A stretch of 64,000 nucleotides of DNA, taken from contig CACZBF010000015.1 in assembly GCA_902779355.1 (NCBI GenBank), forward strand, positions 1 through 64,000, given 5' to 3'. Position 1 is the stretch's first letter. Each line of letters opens with the position of its first letter. A program made the translations under genes and the position numbers. Source of the DNA: an uncultured Lachnospiraceae bacterium (GTDB lineage Bacteria; Bacillota; Clostridia; Lachnospirales; Lachnospiraceae). Shown here in pieces: positions 8,056 to 16,902 of this stretch. Under the pieces are notes generated by a model. That model saw only the letters and a list, made by a program, of their open reading frames with translations, did no database searches and had not been told where the DNA came from.

Positions 8056-8958
8056 ATGAAAAAGAAACTTTTGATGATGCTTATGGGAGTGGCTGCGGTG
8101 GCAGCTCTTACAGCCTGCGGCGCACAGGCACAGCCCGCTGCACCGGCGGCGACCGAAGCAAAACCGGCAGCAACCGAGTCGACAGCAACTGAGACTGTAG
8201 CGGAAGAAGAAACGACGGAAGCGGCAGCAGTCGAGGAACAGACCGGCGCGCAGGAAGAAGTGTATGCCAGCGAGATGGGCTGGGTAGTCCGTTATGATCC
8301 GTCCGTGATCCAGGTGGAGAGCATCGGCGAACCCGAGACGGAAGTAGATTTTATTTACACCGGAGAATGTGCCGGCGCATGCATGCTTTCGATCAAATTT
8401 GATCAGGACCATCTTCCGGACGCAGTCATCGACGACATCAAGAAGCAGTACGATGAGGTTGAAGTGACGGGCAGCTTTTTCCCGGGAACGACCGATAAAT
8501 GGGGCTACTGGGTTGGACCGAAGATGGAAGAGGGCGGCGATGCTTTCTCGGAGGAGTTCATTGTCGGTGAGTACAGCAACGGCACGTTGATCTTCGACTT
8601 TTCCATCCACAAAGCAGGTGACGACGAAATCGATATACCGGTGAGCGATGCACTGGCACTCGTCATCGATTCCATCGAGTATGAGAACTTCGGGCCGCAG
8701 ACCATGTATGACGGCATCCCGGGTGAGTATAAGCATGAGACCACGGAAGAGATCGAGGGCGAGGACATCACTTCGGAAGACAAACTGATCTTGAATGAGG
8801 ATCATCACGGTGTCATGAGCTTCCAGGACGATGTGAATATCGTCTGGGATGATCGCATGATCATGGGAGAAGACGGCAGCTTTGCTTACACCTACACCAA
8901 GGACGGAGACAAGATCACACTGGATTATGACGGGGTAGGAATGGAGTTCGAGAAATAG
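8056..8958 (+). CDS. Second surface lipoprotein of unknown function
   Basis: This 300-residue protein has a typical lipobox (LTAC, Cys at about residue 21), then a long Ala/Thr/Glu/Pro spacer to about residue 75. The mature part holds an Asp/Glu-rich domain and ends in a repeat of beta-type segments (EDKLILNEDHHGVMSF, then SFAYTYTKDGDKITLDYD) resembling small lipocalin-like add-ons of Firmicute lipoproteins. Function is unknown. A clear site (AGGAGGAACC) precedes the ATG. It shares its signal and spacer style, but not obviously its fold, with the lipoprotein before it. Confidence 0.7.
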   Translation: MKKKLLMMLMGVAAVAALTACGAQAQPAAPAATEAKPAATESTATETVAEEETTEAAAVEEQTGAQEEVYASEMGWVVRYDPSVIQVESIGEPETEVDFIYTGECAGACMLSIKFDQDHLPDAVIDDIKKQYDEVEVTGSFFPGTTDKWGYWVGPKMEEGGDAFSEEFIVGEYSNGTLIFDFSIHKAGDDEIDIPVSDALALVIDSIEYENFGPQTMYDGIPGEYKHETTEEIEGEDITSEDKLILNEDHHGVMSFQDDVNIVWDDRMIMGEDGSFAYTYTKDGDKITLDYDGVGMEFEK

Positions 8959-8978
8959 AAACAGGGAGATCGTGAACT

Positions 8979-10706
8979 TTGATACCGGTCATTTACGGCA
9001 GCATTTTTGCAGCATCGCTGCTGTGCACTGCAATCTATATTTTCATCTGGCATAAGCACTTCAATGTGAACATCAGCCTGATCTTTGCGTTCGTACCGAT
9101 CGTATGCCTCGGGCATTATCTGTACAGCATCGCGGGGGACATGGGAGAGGCGATGACGGCGCAGAAGCTGATCTATCTGGGCACCAGCTTCCTGCAAATG
9201 TTCATTCTGTTCAGTATCACCAATCTATGCCAGATTGAGATCAAGAATTGGATCAGGACGCTCCTCTACGGGGTTTGCGTCCTGGTCTTTACTGGTGCAC
9301 TGACGATCGGGCATACAAACATTTTCTATCGGAATATTTCTTTTACGATCCATGACGGCGTGGTCGTCCTGCAGCGGCAATACGGCTGGATGCATACGCT
9401 CTATTACGTGGTCGTGATCGGCTTCTTTGCGGCGGGCTTCGCCGCTATCTGTTATTCTTGGACAAAGAAAAAACAGGTGCCGCGGACCATCATCATCTTG
9501 CTGGTGATCCCGTATGTGATCGTGCTGGGCAGTTATTTTATCGGTAAGGAATTCGGCCGCGGGATCGATTTCATGACGCTTGGTTACCTTCTGGCACAGA
9601 TCATGTATCTCGTGATCGCCGCGCGGATGAACCTTTACGATGTGGCCGACACAGCCATCGATTCCATGGTGAGGGAGCGGGCGATCGGCTATATCTCTTT
9701 TGATTTTCATTACCGCTATCTCGGGAGCAACGAGACTGCGAGACAGCTTGTACCGGATCTAAACCTCCTTGCGGTGGACGATGTCATCGGGAACGGACCG
9801 TCCGAAAAAAAGATCCGCCATTTCCTGGATAGCTTTCGGCATGATGAGAAATACAGCCAATTTGTATACACCGTTCATAAGGAAGGGGATTCCGAAGAAG
9901 AGGAAAAGATCTATAATGTGAATGTGAATTTCCTTTACGAGGGCAATTGGAAAAGAGGATACATCGTCACCTTCACGGATGATACCGCAAACAGGAAATA
10001 CATCCGGCTGCTTGATACCTATAATGACAAACTGCAGACAGAAGTGGACGAAAAGACACGGCACATTGTAGAGATGCATGACAACCTCATCATGAGTCTC
10101 GCGGTGATGGTGGAAAGCCGCGACAACTCTACCGGCGGACATATCAACCGGACGAGCGAGGGCGTGCGTATTTTGATCGATGAGATCAAAAAGGAAGGGA
10201 CGCTGCAGCTCTCCGAAGAGTTCTGCCGTGACGTGATCAAAGCAGCACCGATGCATGATCTTGGCAAGATCGCCGTCGATGATGCCGTCCTCAGAAAGCC
10301 CGGGCGGTTTACCGACGAAGAATATGAAAAGATGAAACACCATGCGGCGGAAGGTGCGCGCGTGATCCATGAGATCCTGCGGAATACGGACGATGAATCG
10401 TTCAAGATCGTTGCGGAGAATGTGGCGCACTACCATCACGAACGCTGGGACGGATCAGGCTATCCGGAGAAGCTTTCCGGGGAGCAGATCCCGTTTGAGG
10501 CGCGTGTCATGGCGATCGCCGATGTCTATGATGCGCTTGTCAGCAAGCGTGTCTATAAAGAGGCCTTCAGTTTTGAAAAAGCGGACAGCATCATCATGGA
10601 AGGCATGGGGACACAATTTGATCCTGACTTAAAGCAGGTCTACGTGAATGCAAGACCGCGGCTGGAGGCGTATTACCGTGAGAAAAACGCCGAAAGTGCC
10701 GGCTGA
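8979..10706 (+). CDS. 7TM-HD-GYP protein, probable cyclic-di-GMP phosphodiesterase
   Basis: The 575-residue protein has about seven membrane helices in residues 1-215, of the histidine-kinase N-terminal 7TM type, then a PAS-like region (about 225-330), a short helical linker, and a C-terminal HD-GYP domain. The metal site HDLGK is near residue 426 and the GYP loop (ERWDGSGYP) is near 487-495; both are intact, so hydrolysis of cyclic di-GMP is likely. No ATG fits. The frame opens at a TTG (8979) behind GGGAG, 20 bases after the lipoprotein stop. The neighbouring lipoproteins might be sensory partners, which is inference. Confidence 0.85.
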   Translation: MIPVIYGSIFAASLLCTAIYIFIWHKHFNVNISLIFAFVPIVCLGHYLYSIAGDMGEAMTAQKLIYLGTSFLQMFILFSITNLCQIEIKNWIRTLLYGVCVLVFTGALTIGHTNIFYRNISFTIHDGVVVLQRQYGWMHTLYYVVVIGFFAAGFAAICYSWTKKKQVPRTIIILLVIPYVIVLGSYFIGKEFGRGIDFMTLGYLLAQIMYLVIAARMNLYDVADTAIDSMVRERAIGYISFDFHYRYLGSNETARQLVPDLNLLAVDDVIGNGPSEKKIRHFLDSFRHDEKYSQFVYTVHKEGDSEEEEKIYNVNVNFLYEGNWKRGYIVTFTDDTANRKYIRLLDTYNDKLQTEVDEKTRHIVEMHDNLIMSLAVMVESRDNSTGGHINRTSEGVRILIDEIKKEGTLQLSEEFCRDVIKAAPMHDLGKIAVDDAVLRKPGRFTDEEYEKMKHHAAEGARVIHEILRNTDDESFKIVAENVAHYHHERWDGSGYPEKLSGEQIPFEARVMAIADVYDALVSKRVYKEAFSFEKADSIIMEGMGTQFDPDLKQVYVNARPRLEAYYREKNAESAG

Positions 10707-10736
10707 CGGATACATGACAAAACATAGGAGGAGAAC

Positions 10737-11462
10737 ATGAACGTACTGGAGATCAACAACTACACCAAGATTTACGGAAAGGACAAGAAGGCCTGTGACG
10801 GTGTGAGCCTGACCGTGGAGAGCGGAGATATCTTCGGCTTCATCGGGCATAACGGCGCCGGGAAAAGCACGACGATCCGCGCGGTTGTGGGGGTACTGGA
10901 TTTTGAGATCGGCGAGATCAAGATCGACGGACATGATGTCAAGACAGAGCCGCTCGAATGTAAAAAGATCACGGCATACATCCCGGACAACCCGGATCTG
11001 TATGAGAACCTGACCGGTCTGCAGTATCTGAACTTTGTTGCGGATGTGTACGATGTGAGTGAAGAGGATCGGCAAAAGCGGATCAACGATTATGCGGCGC
11101 GTTTCGAAATTGCGGATGCTCTTACGGATACGATCGGTTCTTATTCCCATGGGATGAAGCAGAAGGTTGCGATCATTTCCGCGCTGATCCATGAGCCCAA
11201 GCTCCTTGTGCTGGATGAACCCTTTGTGGGACTGGATCCGCAGGCGTCATTCATACTCAAAGAGATCATGCATGAGATGTGTAAAAAGGGAAGCGCTGTC
11301 TTTTTCTCCACACACGTGCTCGAGGTGGCGGAGAAACTTTGTAACAAGATCGCGATCATCAAGCGCGGCTCGATCATCGCAAACGGGACGATCAAAGAAC
11401 TGCTCGGAGACAAAGAGTCTCTGGAAGAAGTATTTTTGGAGGCGGTGAAAGATGAAGCATAA
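10737..11462 (+). CDS. ABC transporter ATP-binding protein
   Basis: The 241-residue ATPase has Walker A (GHNGAGKST, about residues 37-45), signature SHGMKQKV (about 139) and Walker B (LLVLDEPFVGLDP, about 158-170) with the usual H-loop (FFSTHVLE). It is the cytoplasmic ATPase of an ABC-2 type exporter. The next gene overlaps it by 11 bases and encodes the membrane partner. The start has AGGAGG seven bases upstream. Substrate is unknown; such pairs often export peptides or drugs. Confidence 0.9.
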   Translation: MNVLEINNYTKIYGKDKKACDGVSLTVESGDIFGFIGHNGAGKSTTIRAVVGVLDFEIGEIKIDGHDVKTEPLECKKITAYIPDNPDLYENLTGLQYLNFVADVYDVSEEDRQKRINDYAARFEIADALTDTIGSYSHGMKQKVAIISALIHEPKLLVLDEPFVGLDPQASFILKEIMHEMCKKGSAVFFSTHVLEVAEKLCNKIAIIKRGSIIANGTIKELLGDKESLEEVFLEAVKDEA

Positions 11463-13056
11463 AAGTATCCTCCTGCTTCGGACCATGATTGCTTCCACGA
11501 GCAACATCCATATCGTGAAGTATTCCAAGGATCCGAAAACCGTGAAAAATGCCAGGTCGTCGCTCATCGGGAACGTCGTCCTTGCAGTGATGCTTGCCGT
11601 TCTGGGTGGAGCGTTCTCCTATGGGATGGCGTTTGTGGCTCCCGTGATGGTGCCGGTGCTGGTCGCCACGGTGATCTCGTTCCTTTCCCTGATCCTCCCA
11701 ATCTTCAAGTCCAACGGGTATCTGTATGAGTATCCGGAGTACGACTCGCTGATGTCGATGCCGTTTTCCGTCAAGACCGTTGTCGCGGATCGGTTTCTTC
11801 TGATGTATCTGAAGGATCTTCCTTGGAATGTATTGTTTTCCGTTTCCGCGTTGGTGGGACTGTGCATGGCTGTACAGCCCAGCGTATGGACGATCGTTTC
11901 CTGGATCGTTTTGACGCCCCTGATCCCGCTTGTGCCGACGGTGATCGTGTCACTCCTCGGCGCATTTATCACGGGGATCGGATCCAACTTTCGGCACAAA
12001 AAACTGATCCAGACGATCCTGACCTTTGTGCTTTTCATCCCGCTGATCTTCAGCCGTTTCATCATTGACTATCTGATCCGAAACGATAAGGTTACGGAGA
12101 TCATGACGCAGTCCTCCCAGGCACTGGCCGGGATTGAAAAGGCCGTCCCCACGGTGAGGTGGTTTGCAAAAGCAACATGCGAACAGGACGTGCTTTCTTT
12201 CATTCTCATGATCGTCGTGTCGCTTGGACTGTACCTGGCTGTGGTCTGGCTGGTGAGCATCAACTACAGAAAGATCAACTCCAGACTGACGAGCCACGCC
12301 ACGCGGCGCAAAGGGAAAAAGGTGGTCAAGAGCTTCAAGCAAAAGACCCCGGCGCGCAGCATTCTGTTCAATGACTGGAAGCGGATCACAGGCTCCACAG
12401 TCTGCGCGACGAATCTCGGCATGGGTGCAGTAGTCTCCATCATCGCGGCTGTGGTACTACCGTTTATCAGGATCGAAGCCCTCGCTTCCATGATGGCAAA
12501 CGGGCACGAGGTGGACCTTACGAATTTCCATATGGTATGGCCTGTGATCATTTATTTCTTTGTCGGGATGGTGCCGGCGACAGTAGCCACTCCTTCGCTG
12601 GAAGGAAAGAGCGACTGGATCTTAAAGAGCATGCCGGTGTCAAAGAAGACGATCTGCAAAGGCAGGATCGGACTGAACCTGCTTTTGAACCTGTTGCCGG
12701 CGGCTCTTGCGGTGATCGGCGGGTTCATTTCCATGCGTGCGAACGCGCTCGAGTATCTGACCGGTCTGCTTTTGATCACGGCGATGTGCCTGTTCTCCAG
12801 TGTCTATGGCATGCAGTGCGGGCTTAAGTATTGCAGAACAGACTGGAAAAACGAGATCGAGGTCGTGAAACAGGGGCGTGCCGTGACGTTCTATCTGCTG
12901 CCGAATATGATCGCAACGATGGTACTGGTCGTGCTCATGATCTTTTTCTGCGCGACGATCGGAAGCATTGCGGGAGGACTGACCTTGGCTGCGGTCTATT
13001 TCCTACTGATGCTGCTTTCGCTGCAGAGTGTAAAACGACTCACCGGAGAAAAATAA
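11452..13056 (+). CDS. ABC-2 type permease
   Basis: The 534-residue membrane protein has about twelve hydrophobic segments in two blocks separated by a basic cytoplasmic loop (THATRRKGKKVVKSF near residue 285). The size and layout fit a two-block ABC-2 permease, so one subunit may form the whole channel or a homodimer. It overlaps the ATPase gene by 11 bases and is clearly translationally coupled. No signal peptide or catalytic motif is present. Confidence 0.8.
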   Translation: MKHKSILLLRTMIASTSNIHIVKYSKDPKTVKNARSSLIGNVVLAVMLAVLGGAFSYGMAFVAPVMVPVLVATVISFLSLILPIFKSNGYLYEYPEYDSLMSMPFSVKTVVADRFLLMYLKDLPWNVLFSVSALVGLCMAVQPSVWTIVSWIVLTPLIPLVPTVIVSLLGAFITGIGSNFRHKKLIQTILTFVLFIPLIFSRFIIDYLIRNDKVTEIMTQSSQALAGIEKAVPTVRWFAKATCEQDVLSFILMIVVSLGLYLAVVWLVSINYRKINSRLTSHATRRKGKKVVKSFKQKTPARSILFNDWKRITGSTVCATNLGMGAVVSIIAAVVLPFIRIEALASMMANGHEVDLTNFHMVWPVIIYFFVGMVPATVATPSLEGKSDWILKSMPVSKKTICKGRIGLNLLLNLLPAALAVIGGFISMRANALEYLTGLLLITAMCLFSSVYGMQCGLKYCRTDWKNEIEVVKQGRAVTFYLLPNMIATMVLVVLMIFFCATIGSIAGGLTLAAVYFLLMLLSLQSVKRLTGEK

Positions 13057-13280
13057 GATGTATGCAATTGTGATCGGCATTCAATTGATCAGTATCTCGC
13101 CGTTGGTCTTTTTTTGTTTATCGCGGAACTTGTGAAGAGGTGATGCTGGCCGTGCTGACCGAGGGCGCGTTTGTGATCGTGGAGATGGGGAAATTCTTCC
13201 CGGCTCTGGAGAGAGTGTATGACGTGACGATGCAAAGCTTTCCCCGATCGATACGGAATAAGCAGCAAGGGCTTCCGGTG

Positions 13281-13682
13281 TCACAAGAGATCGCTCAGTT
13301 TTTTACCATAGAAGAAATCATGTACCATCTGGTCATATTCGACCCACATGGGCAGGGTGTGACAGGAGTCCTTTTTGGGGCAGGAGTTGGTCTCGTCGGC
13401 GAGGCACGCCACAGAAGACATACTTCCCTCCATGAGGTCAAGGATCTCGCCTACGGTGTATTCTTCGGGACGCCGGCAGAGTTTATAGCCGCCGCCTTTC
13501 CCGCTGGCGCCGACCAGCAGACCGCCGGTCACCATATCCTTGACGATGATCTCCAGATATTTCTTGGAGATATCCTGCCGGGCGGCAATCTCCTTCAACG
13601 GAATGTAATTGCCTTCCTCATCTTCGTTTTGTGCCAGATCGATCATGACGCGGATCGCATAGCGTCCTCTGGTTGAGATCAT
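13281..13682 (-). CDS. Rrf2-family regulator with iron-sulfur ligands
   Basis: The 133-residue protein is an Rrf2/IscR-type winged-helix regulator: MISTRGRYAIRVMIDLA at the N-terminus, recognition helix around ISKKYLEIIVKDM, wing GKGGGYKL. Three cysteines in VACLADETNSCPKKDSCHT (residues about 92-110) match the positions that hold an Fe-S cluster in IscR-like members, so it probably senses iron-sulfur or redox status. The site AAGGAGG precedes the ATG. It is divergent from hydE, whose product builds an iron-sulfur cofactor. The 220 bases behind its stop (13057-13280) hold no gene I can support. Confidence 0.85.
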   Translation of the reverse strand: MISTRGRYAIRVMIDLAQNEDEEGNYIPLKEIAARQDISKKYLEIIVKDMVTGGLLVGASGKGGGYKLCRRPEEYTVGEILDLMEGSMSSVACLADETNSCPKKDSCHTLPMWVEYDQMVHDFFYGKKLSDLL

Positions 13683-13712
13683 TGGATGAAACCTCCTTGT
13701 TTTTGACTATTA

Positions 13713-13737
13713 CCTATTATACCGCAAGGTGAATAGG
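13713..13737. promoter_or_regulatory. Rrf2 promoter with candidate operator shared with hydE
   Basis: On the minus strand TTGATT and TATAAT, 18 bases apart, form a good promoter for the Rrf2 gene (-10 at plus-strand 13717-13722). An imperfect inverted repeat covers the -10: CCTATT (13713-13718) with AATAGG (13732-13737), and an inner ACC/GGT pair. Its place suggests autoregulation, possibly with control of hydE on the other side. Confidence 0.5.
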
Positions 13738-13757
13738 CAAATCAAGAGGAAATGAAC

Positions 13758-14816
13758 ATGGAAGATTGTTTTCTCCGCACCGTTGCGGAGATCAAAGAAA
13801 ACCAGAAGCTTACAAAAGAACAGCTCCAAAGCATCCTGACAGATCGGGACGAGGCGCATGAGGCGGCTCTGTTTGCTGCAGCCACAGAGGTGGCAGAGCA
13901 GACCTTTCAAAAGCAGATCTATCTGCGCGGGTTGATCGAGTTTACAAACTATTGTAAAAATGACTGCTATTACTGCGGGATCCGCTGCAGCAACAAGAAG
14001 GCCGAGCGTTACCGGCTTTCAAAAGAGGAGATCCTATCCTGCTGCGACAAAGGCGCGGCGCTTGGCTTTCGGACGTTTGTGCTGCAGGGCGGGGAAGATC
14101 CGTATTATACGGACGAGATGATCTGCGGGATCATTTCGGAGATCAAAAAGAAGCATCCTGACTGTGCGGTGACCTTGTCGATCGGAGAAAAACCGAAGGA
14201 GAGTTATCGGCGTTTTTTTGAGAGTGGCGCGGAACGATATCTCCTGCGGCAGGAGACTGCGGACGAGGCACATTACAAGACCATGCATCCGCCTGCGATG
14301 TCCGCGGAAAACAGGAAACAGTGCCTTTGGGATCTGAAGGAGATCGGTTATCAAGTGGGATGCGGGTTTCTCGTGGGAACGCCCGGACAGACGGCCACGG
14401 AGATCTATGAAGATCTGCACTTTATGCAAAAACTGCAGCCGCAGATGATCGGGATCGGCCCGTTTCTGGCGCATAAGGATACGCCCTGGCATGACAGACC
14501 CGATGGGAGTGTACAGGATACGCTGCGGCTTCTTGCCGTGCTGCGCCTGCTTTTCCCGAAAGCACTTTTGCCCGCCACGACGGCGCTTGGGACGGCGGAT
14601 CCAAAAGGCCGCGAAAAGGGGATTTTGGCAGGAGCGAATGTTTTGATGCCGAATCTTTCCCCGGCAGCAGTGCGCGAAAAATATCTGTTATACGACGGCA
14701 AGATCTGCACCGGCGAAGAGGCGGCGGAGTGTGTCCGGTGCCTTAAGGAGCGGATCGAGCGGATCGGGTATACGATCGCAGAGAGCAGAGGCGACCACCC
14801 GGATTTTTGCCGGTGA
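13758..14816 (+). CDS. hydE: [FeFe]-hydrogenase H-cluster radical SAM maturase HydE
   Basis: The 352-residue enzyme is a radical SAM protein. The cluster motif is CKNDCYYC (CX3CX2C, about residues 60-67) preceded by IEFTNYC, followed by the family stretch FRTFVLQGGEDPYY and YLLRQETAD. These fit HydE, which helps make the dithiolate bridge of the H-cluster. BioB and PylB share this fold, but the CX3CX2C context and length favour HydE. I take the second ATG (13758), which has AGAGGA seven bases upstream; the ATG at 13752 is too close. hydF and hydG are not in the window. Divergent Rrf2 suggests redox or iron control. Confidence 0.87.
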   Translation: MEDCFLRTVAEIKENQKLTKEQLQSILTDRDEAHEAALFAAATEVAEQTFQKQIYLRGLIEFTNYCKNDCYYCGIRCSNKKAERYRLSKEEILSCCDKGAALGFRTFVLQGGEDPYYTDEMICGIISEIKKKHPDCAVTLSIGEKPKESYRRFFESGAERYLLRQETADEAHYKTMHPPAMSAENRKQCLWDLKEIGYQVGCGFLVGTPGQTATEIYEDLHFMQKLQPQMIGIGPFLAHKDTPWHDRPDGSVQDTLRLLAVLRLLFPKALLPATTALGTADPKGREKGILAGANVLMPNLSPAAVREKYLLYDGKICTGEEAAECVRCLKERIERIGYTIAESRGDHPDFCR

Positions 14817-14832
14817 CATCCCACAAGATCAT

Positions 14833-15906
14833 TCAGTAGCGGTTATGCACCTTTTCCGCGAAACAGAGAACGTCCGTGAGCTCCAACGTATTACCGTCGT
14901 TCAGCACGGCTTTCCCGCTCAGCCGACCGAAAACCTGATGCTGATCGGAAACGATGAGTTTTAAGTCCATCTTGGCAGCACGGTCTAAGACCGGACGGAA
15001 TTCCATCTCAAACCTTTGATCGGAAGAAGTCATCTTCCAGGGCTTCAGATAGTCCGGTGCATCCATGTCTTTGGGCGAGCGGTCATCCGGGATTCCGAAA
15101 TCCACATCCATAAGCTTATGCGCCACGCCGTCAAAGAACAAAATGTTTTCGCTGGCAGCCTTTGTATCACCGAAACCGTAGCCGATGTTAAAGCCGAAGC
15201 GGTGACCGGCGACTGTCGCATTGCCGTTTCCCCAGTACCACGTATTGTCATAGGTCCAGACGCCGCGTCCCCAATCCAGCGTGCCGTAATCATGAGCGGG
15301 ATCGAACCGGTAGGTTTTGCCGTCATAGCAGACTTCGCCGGAGGCGGGAAGTGTGTTGATCTTCTGGTTGTAGTAGAAATGGCCGCGCTTTTCAAACGGT
15401 GTTGCGATCACCATGGAATCCATATCCGGCTGCTGCAGCGTGATGTCCGCGGTCAGTTTTTTTTCATTCCGGAAACGGTCGAACGAACAGGTGATATGGC
15501 GTGCCTGATCCGTTTTTTGAAACGACATCTGCAGGCGCTTGTCCTCATAGACGGTATCGCCTGCGTCGGAAGTTGGCGGGAGATGCAGTTTTCCCATCGG
15601 AAACGCGTTGAGGACGGTCTCCGTATGTTCGTCGGCGTGTCCCTCATCAAGCAGCAGGAGGGAAACGGACTGCAATCCGACATACCCGTCATCGGAGATC
15701 GTAAACGCAGCTGCAAAGCTTTCGCTTCCGTCCTGTTTCCCATCGTGGATCACGATATAATAATCCCATTCTTTGATCCGGAATTTCGGCGCGCGGATCG
15801 CTTCCCTCCGGTATGTGAAAAGCTGTTTTCTCGCCCACCCGGGCTCCGTCAGATCGCCGTTTTTATCCAACAGCGGTGTCTGTGCGGTCACTTCATGATT
15901 TCTCAT
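14833..15906 (-). CDS. DUF2804 family protein
   Basis: The 357-residue protein matches DUF2804: an early EPGWARKQLFTYRREAI, the central DYGTLDWGRGVWTYDNTWYW (about residues 205-225), and a C-terminal beta-rich part. It has no signal peptide and no known enzymatic function. I start at the ATG at 15906 (site AAGGAAGGGGA); the longer open frame upstream reads into the promoter region of the DegV gene. It converges with hydE with only 16 bases between stops. Confidence 0.78.
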   Translation of the reverse strand: MRNHEVTAQTPLLDKNGDLTEPGWARKQLFTYRREAIRAPKFRIKEWDYYIVIHDGKQDGSESFAAAFTISDDGYVGLQSVSLLLLDEGHADEHTETVLNAFPMGKLHLPPTSDAGDTVYEDKRLQMSFQKTDQARHITCSFDRFRNEKKLTADITLQQPDMDSMVIATPFEKRGHFYYNQKINTLPASGEVCYDGKTYRFDPAHDYGTLDWGRGVWTYDNTWYWGNGNATVAGHRFGFNIGYGFGDTKAASENILFFDGVAHKLMDVDFGIPDDRSPKDMDAPDYLKPWKMTSSDQRFEMEFRPVLDRAAKMDLKLIVSDQHQVFGRLSGKAVLNDGNTLELTDVLCFAEKVHNRY

Positions 15907-15960
15907 ACAGTATCCCCTTCCTTCTGAATCATCTGCCATGATTATACCAAGAATACTATT

Positions 15961-15990
15961 TTGAAAAAAGGGGAGATATGATACTATAAA
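15961..15990 (+). promoter_or_regulatory. Promoter of the degV-phoH-GT4-GH13 run
   Basis: TTGAAA (15961-15966) and TATAAA (15985-15990) are 18 bases apart, 41 bases before the DegV start. Four same-strand genes with short spacing follow. Confidence 0.5.
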
Positions 15991-16030
15991 AGGGTAAGAA
16001 AAATGCACAGTAGGCTGAAAGGAGAGACCA

Positions 16031-16873
16031 ATGGGCGTGCAGATCATCACAGATTCATCCAGCGATGTTTCACAGGAACGGGCAAAGGAATGGGGGATCA
16101 CAGTCATCCCGCTCAAGATCCGTTTTGGGGAAGAAGAATTCGAGGACGGAGTGACCCTCAGCAATCGGGAGTTCTATGAGAAACTGGTAGAGACGGACGA
16201 GATCCCGAAAAGCAGTCAGATCCCGCCGTTTGAATATGAGAGCAGGTTTCGGGAGGCAGTGGATGCAGGAGACGAAGTAGTTTGCCTGTGCCTTTCCTCC
16301 GGCGTTTCCGGAAGCTTTCAGAGTGCACAGATCGCGGCGGAGGAGTTTGAGGGAAGCGTTCATGTCGTGGATTCCAGACAGTTTTGTATCGCGCTCTATC
16401 TCCTGGTGCAGCGTGCCGTGCAGGAGCGGGACGCCGGGAAGAACGCAGCGGAGATCGTAGAGATCATCGAGAAGGAAAGGGAGCAGGTGCATCTCATTTC
16501 TCTCTTCAATACGCTGGAGTATCTGAAGCTCGGCGGACGGATCTCGGGTGCAGCCTATGTGGCAGGCAGCATGCTTTCCATCAAGCCGGTTATCAGCATT
16601 GAGGACGGACTCGTCAAGATCCTCGGCAAGGCCCGCGGATCCAAAAACGGCAACAATATGCTCAAGGAATACGTGAAAGAATGCGGCGGGATCAACTTTG
16701 ACAAGCCGCTGTGCCTGGCATATACAGGCTTTTCCGATGAGACGCTGCAAAAGTATATTGCAGACAGCAGGGAATTGTATGAGGGGCATGAGGATCAGCT
16801 GCCGATCGTGAAGGTTGGCGCAACGATCGGGACCTATGCGGGACCGGGCGCGATCGCGCTGGCATTTTTCTAA
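16031..16873 (+). CDS. DegV family fatty-acid-binding protein
   Basis: The 280-residue protein is a DegV/FakB type. The N-terminal motif VQIITDSSSDVSQERAKEWG, the CLSSGVSGSFQSAQIA stretch near residues 91-106 and the later GGRISGAAY are hallmarks. In Gram-positives FakB proteins present a bound fatty acid to the kinase FakA for entry into phospholipid synthesis. FakA is not in the window, so a role in fatty-acid uptake is family inference. The ATG has a good site (GAAAGGAGAG). It stands 29 bases before the PhoH gene. Confidence 0.88.
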   Translation: MGVQIITDSSSDVSQERAKEWGITVIPLKIRFGEEEFEDGVTLSNREFYEKLVETDEIPKSSQIPPFEYESRFREAVDAGDEVVCLCLSSGVSGSFQSAQIAAEEFEGSVHVVDSRQFCIALYLLVQRAVQERDAGKNAAEIVEIIEKEREQVHLISLFNTLEYLKLGGRISGAAYVAGSMLSIKPVISIEDGLVKILGKARGSKNGNNMLKEYVKECGGINFDKPLCLAYTGFSDETLQKYIADSRELYEGHEDQLPIVKVGATIGTYAGPGAIALAFF

Positions 16874-16902
16874 ATCAAAAAAGGATCAACAAGGGGGAAC
16901 AC

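Noticed and set aside
6898-8808. 636-codon open frame on the minus strand opposite the two lipoprotein genes
   Set aside because: The plus strand has two lipoprotein signals, good ribosome sites and protein-like composition. The minus frame reads as Arg/Cys/His-rich antisense sequence without domains.
13058-13135. 25-codon hydrophobic frame directly after the ABC permease gene
   Set aside because: It could be a small membrane peptide, but it is short, its ribosome site is only GGAG inside the permease end, and nothing else supports it.
13140-13676. 178-codon plus-strand frame opposite the Rrf2 gene
   Set aside because: Most of it is antisense to a clear Rrf2 regulator. The first 140 bases are outside that gene but give no recognisable protein.
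15016-15927. 303-codon plus-strand frame opposite the DUF2804 gene
   Set aside because: It is the antisense of conserved DUF2804 motifs and has no ribosome site or recognisable domain.
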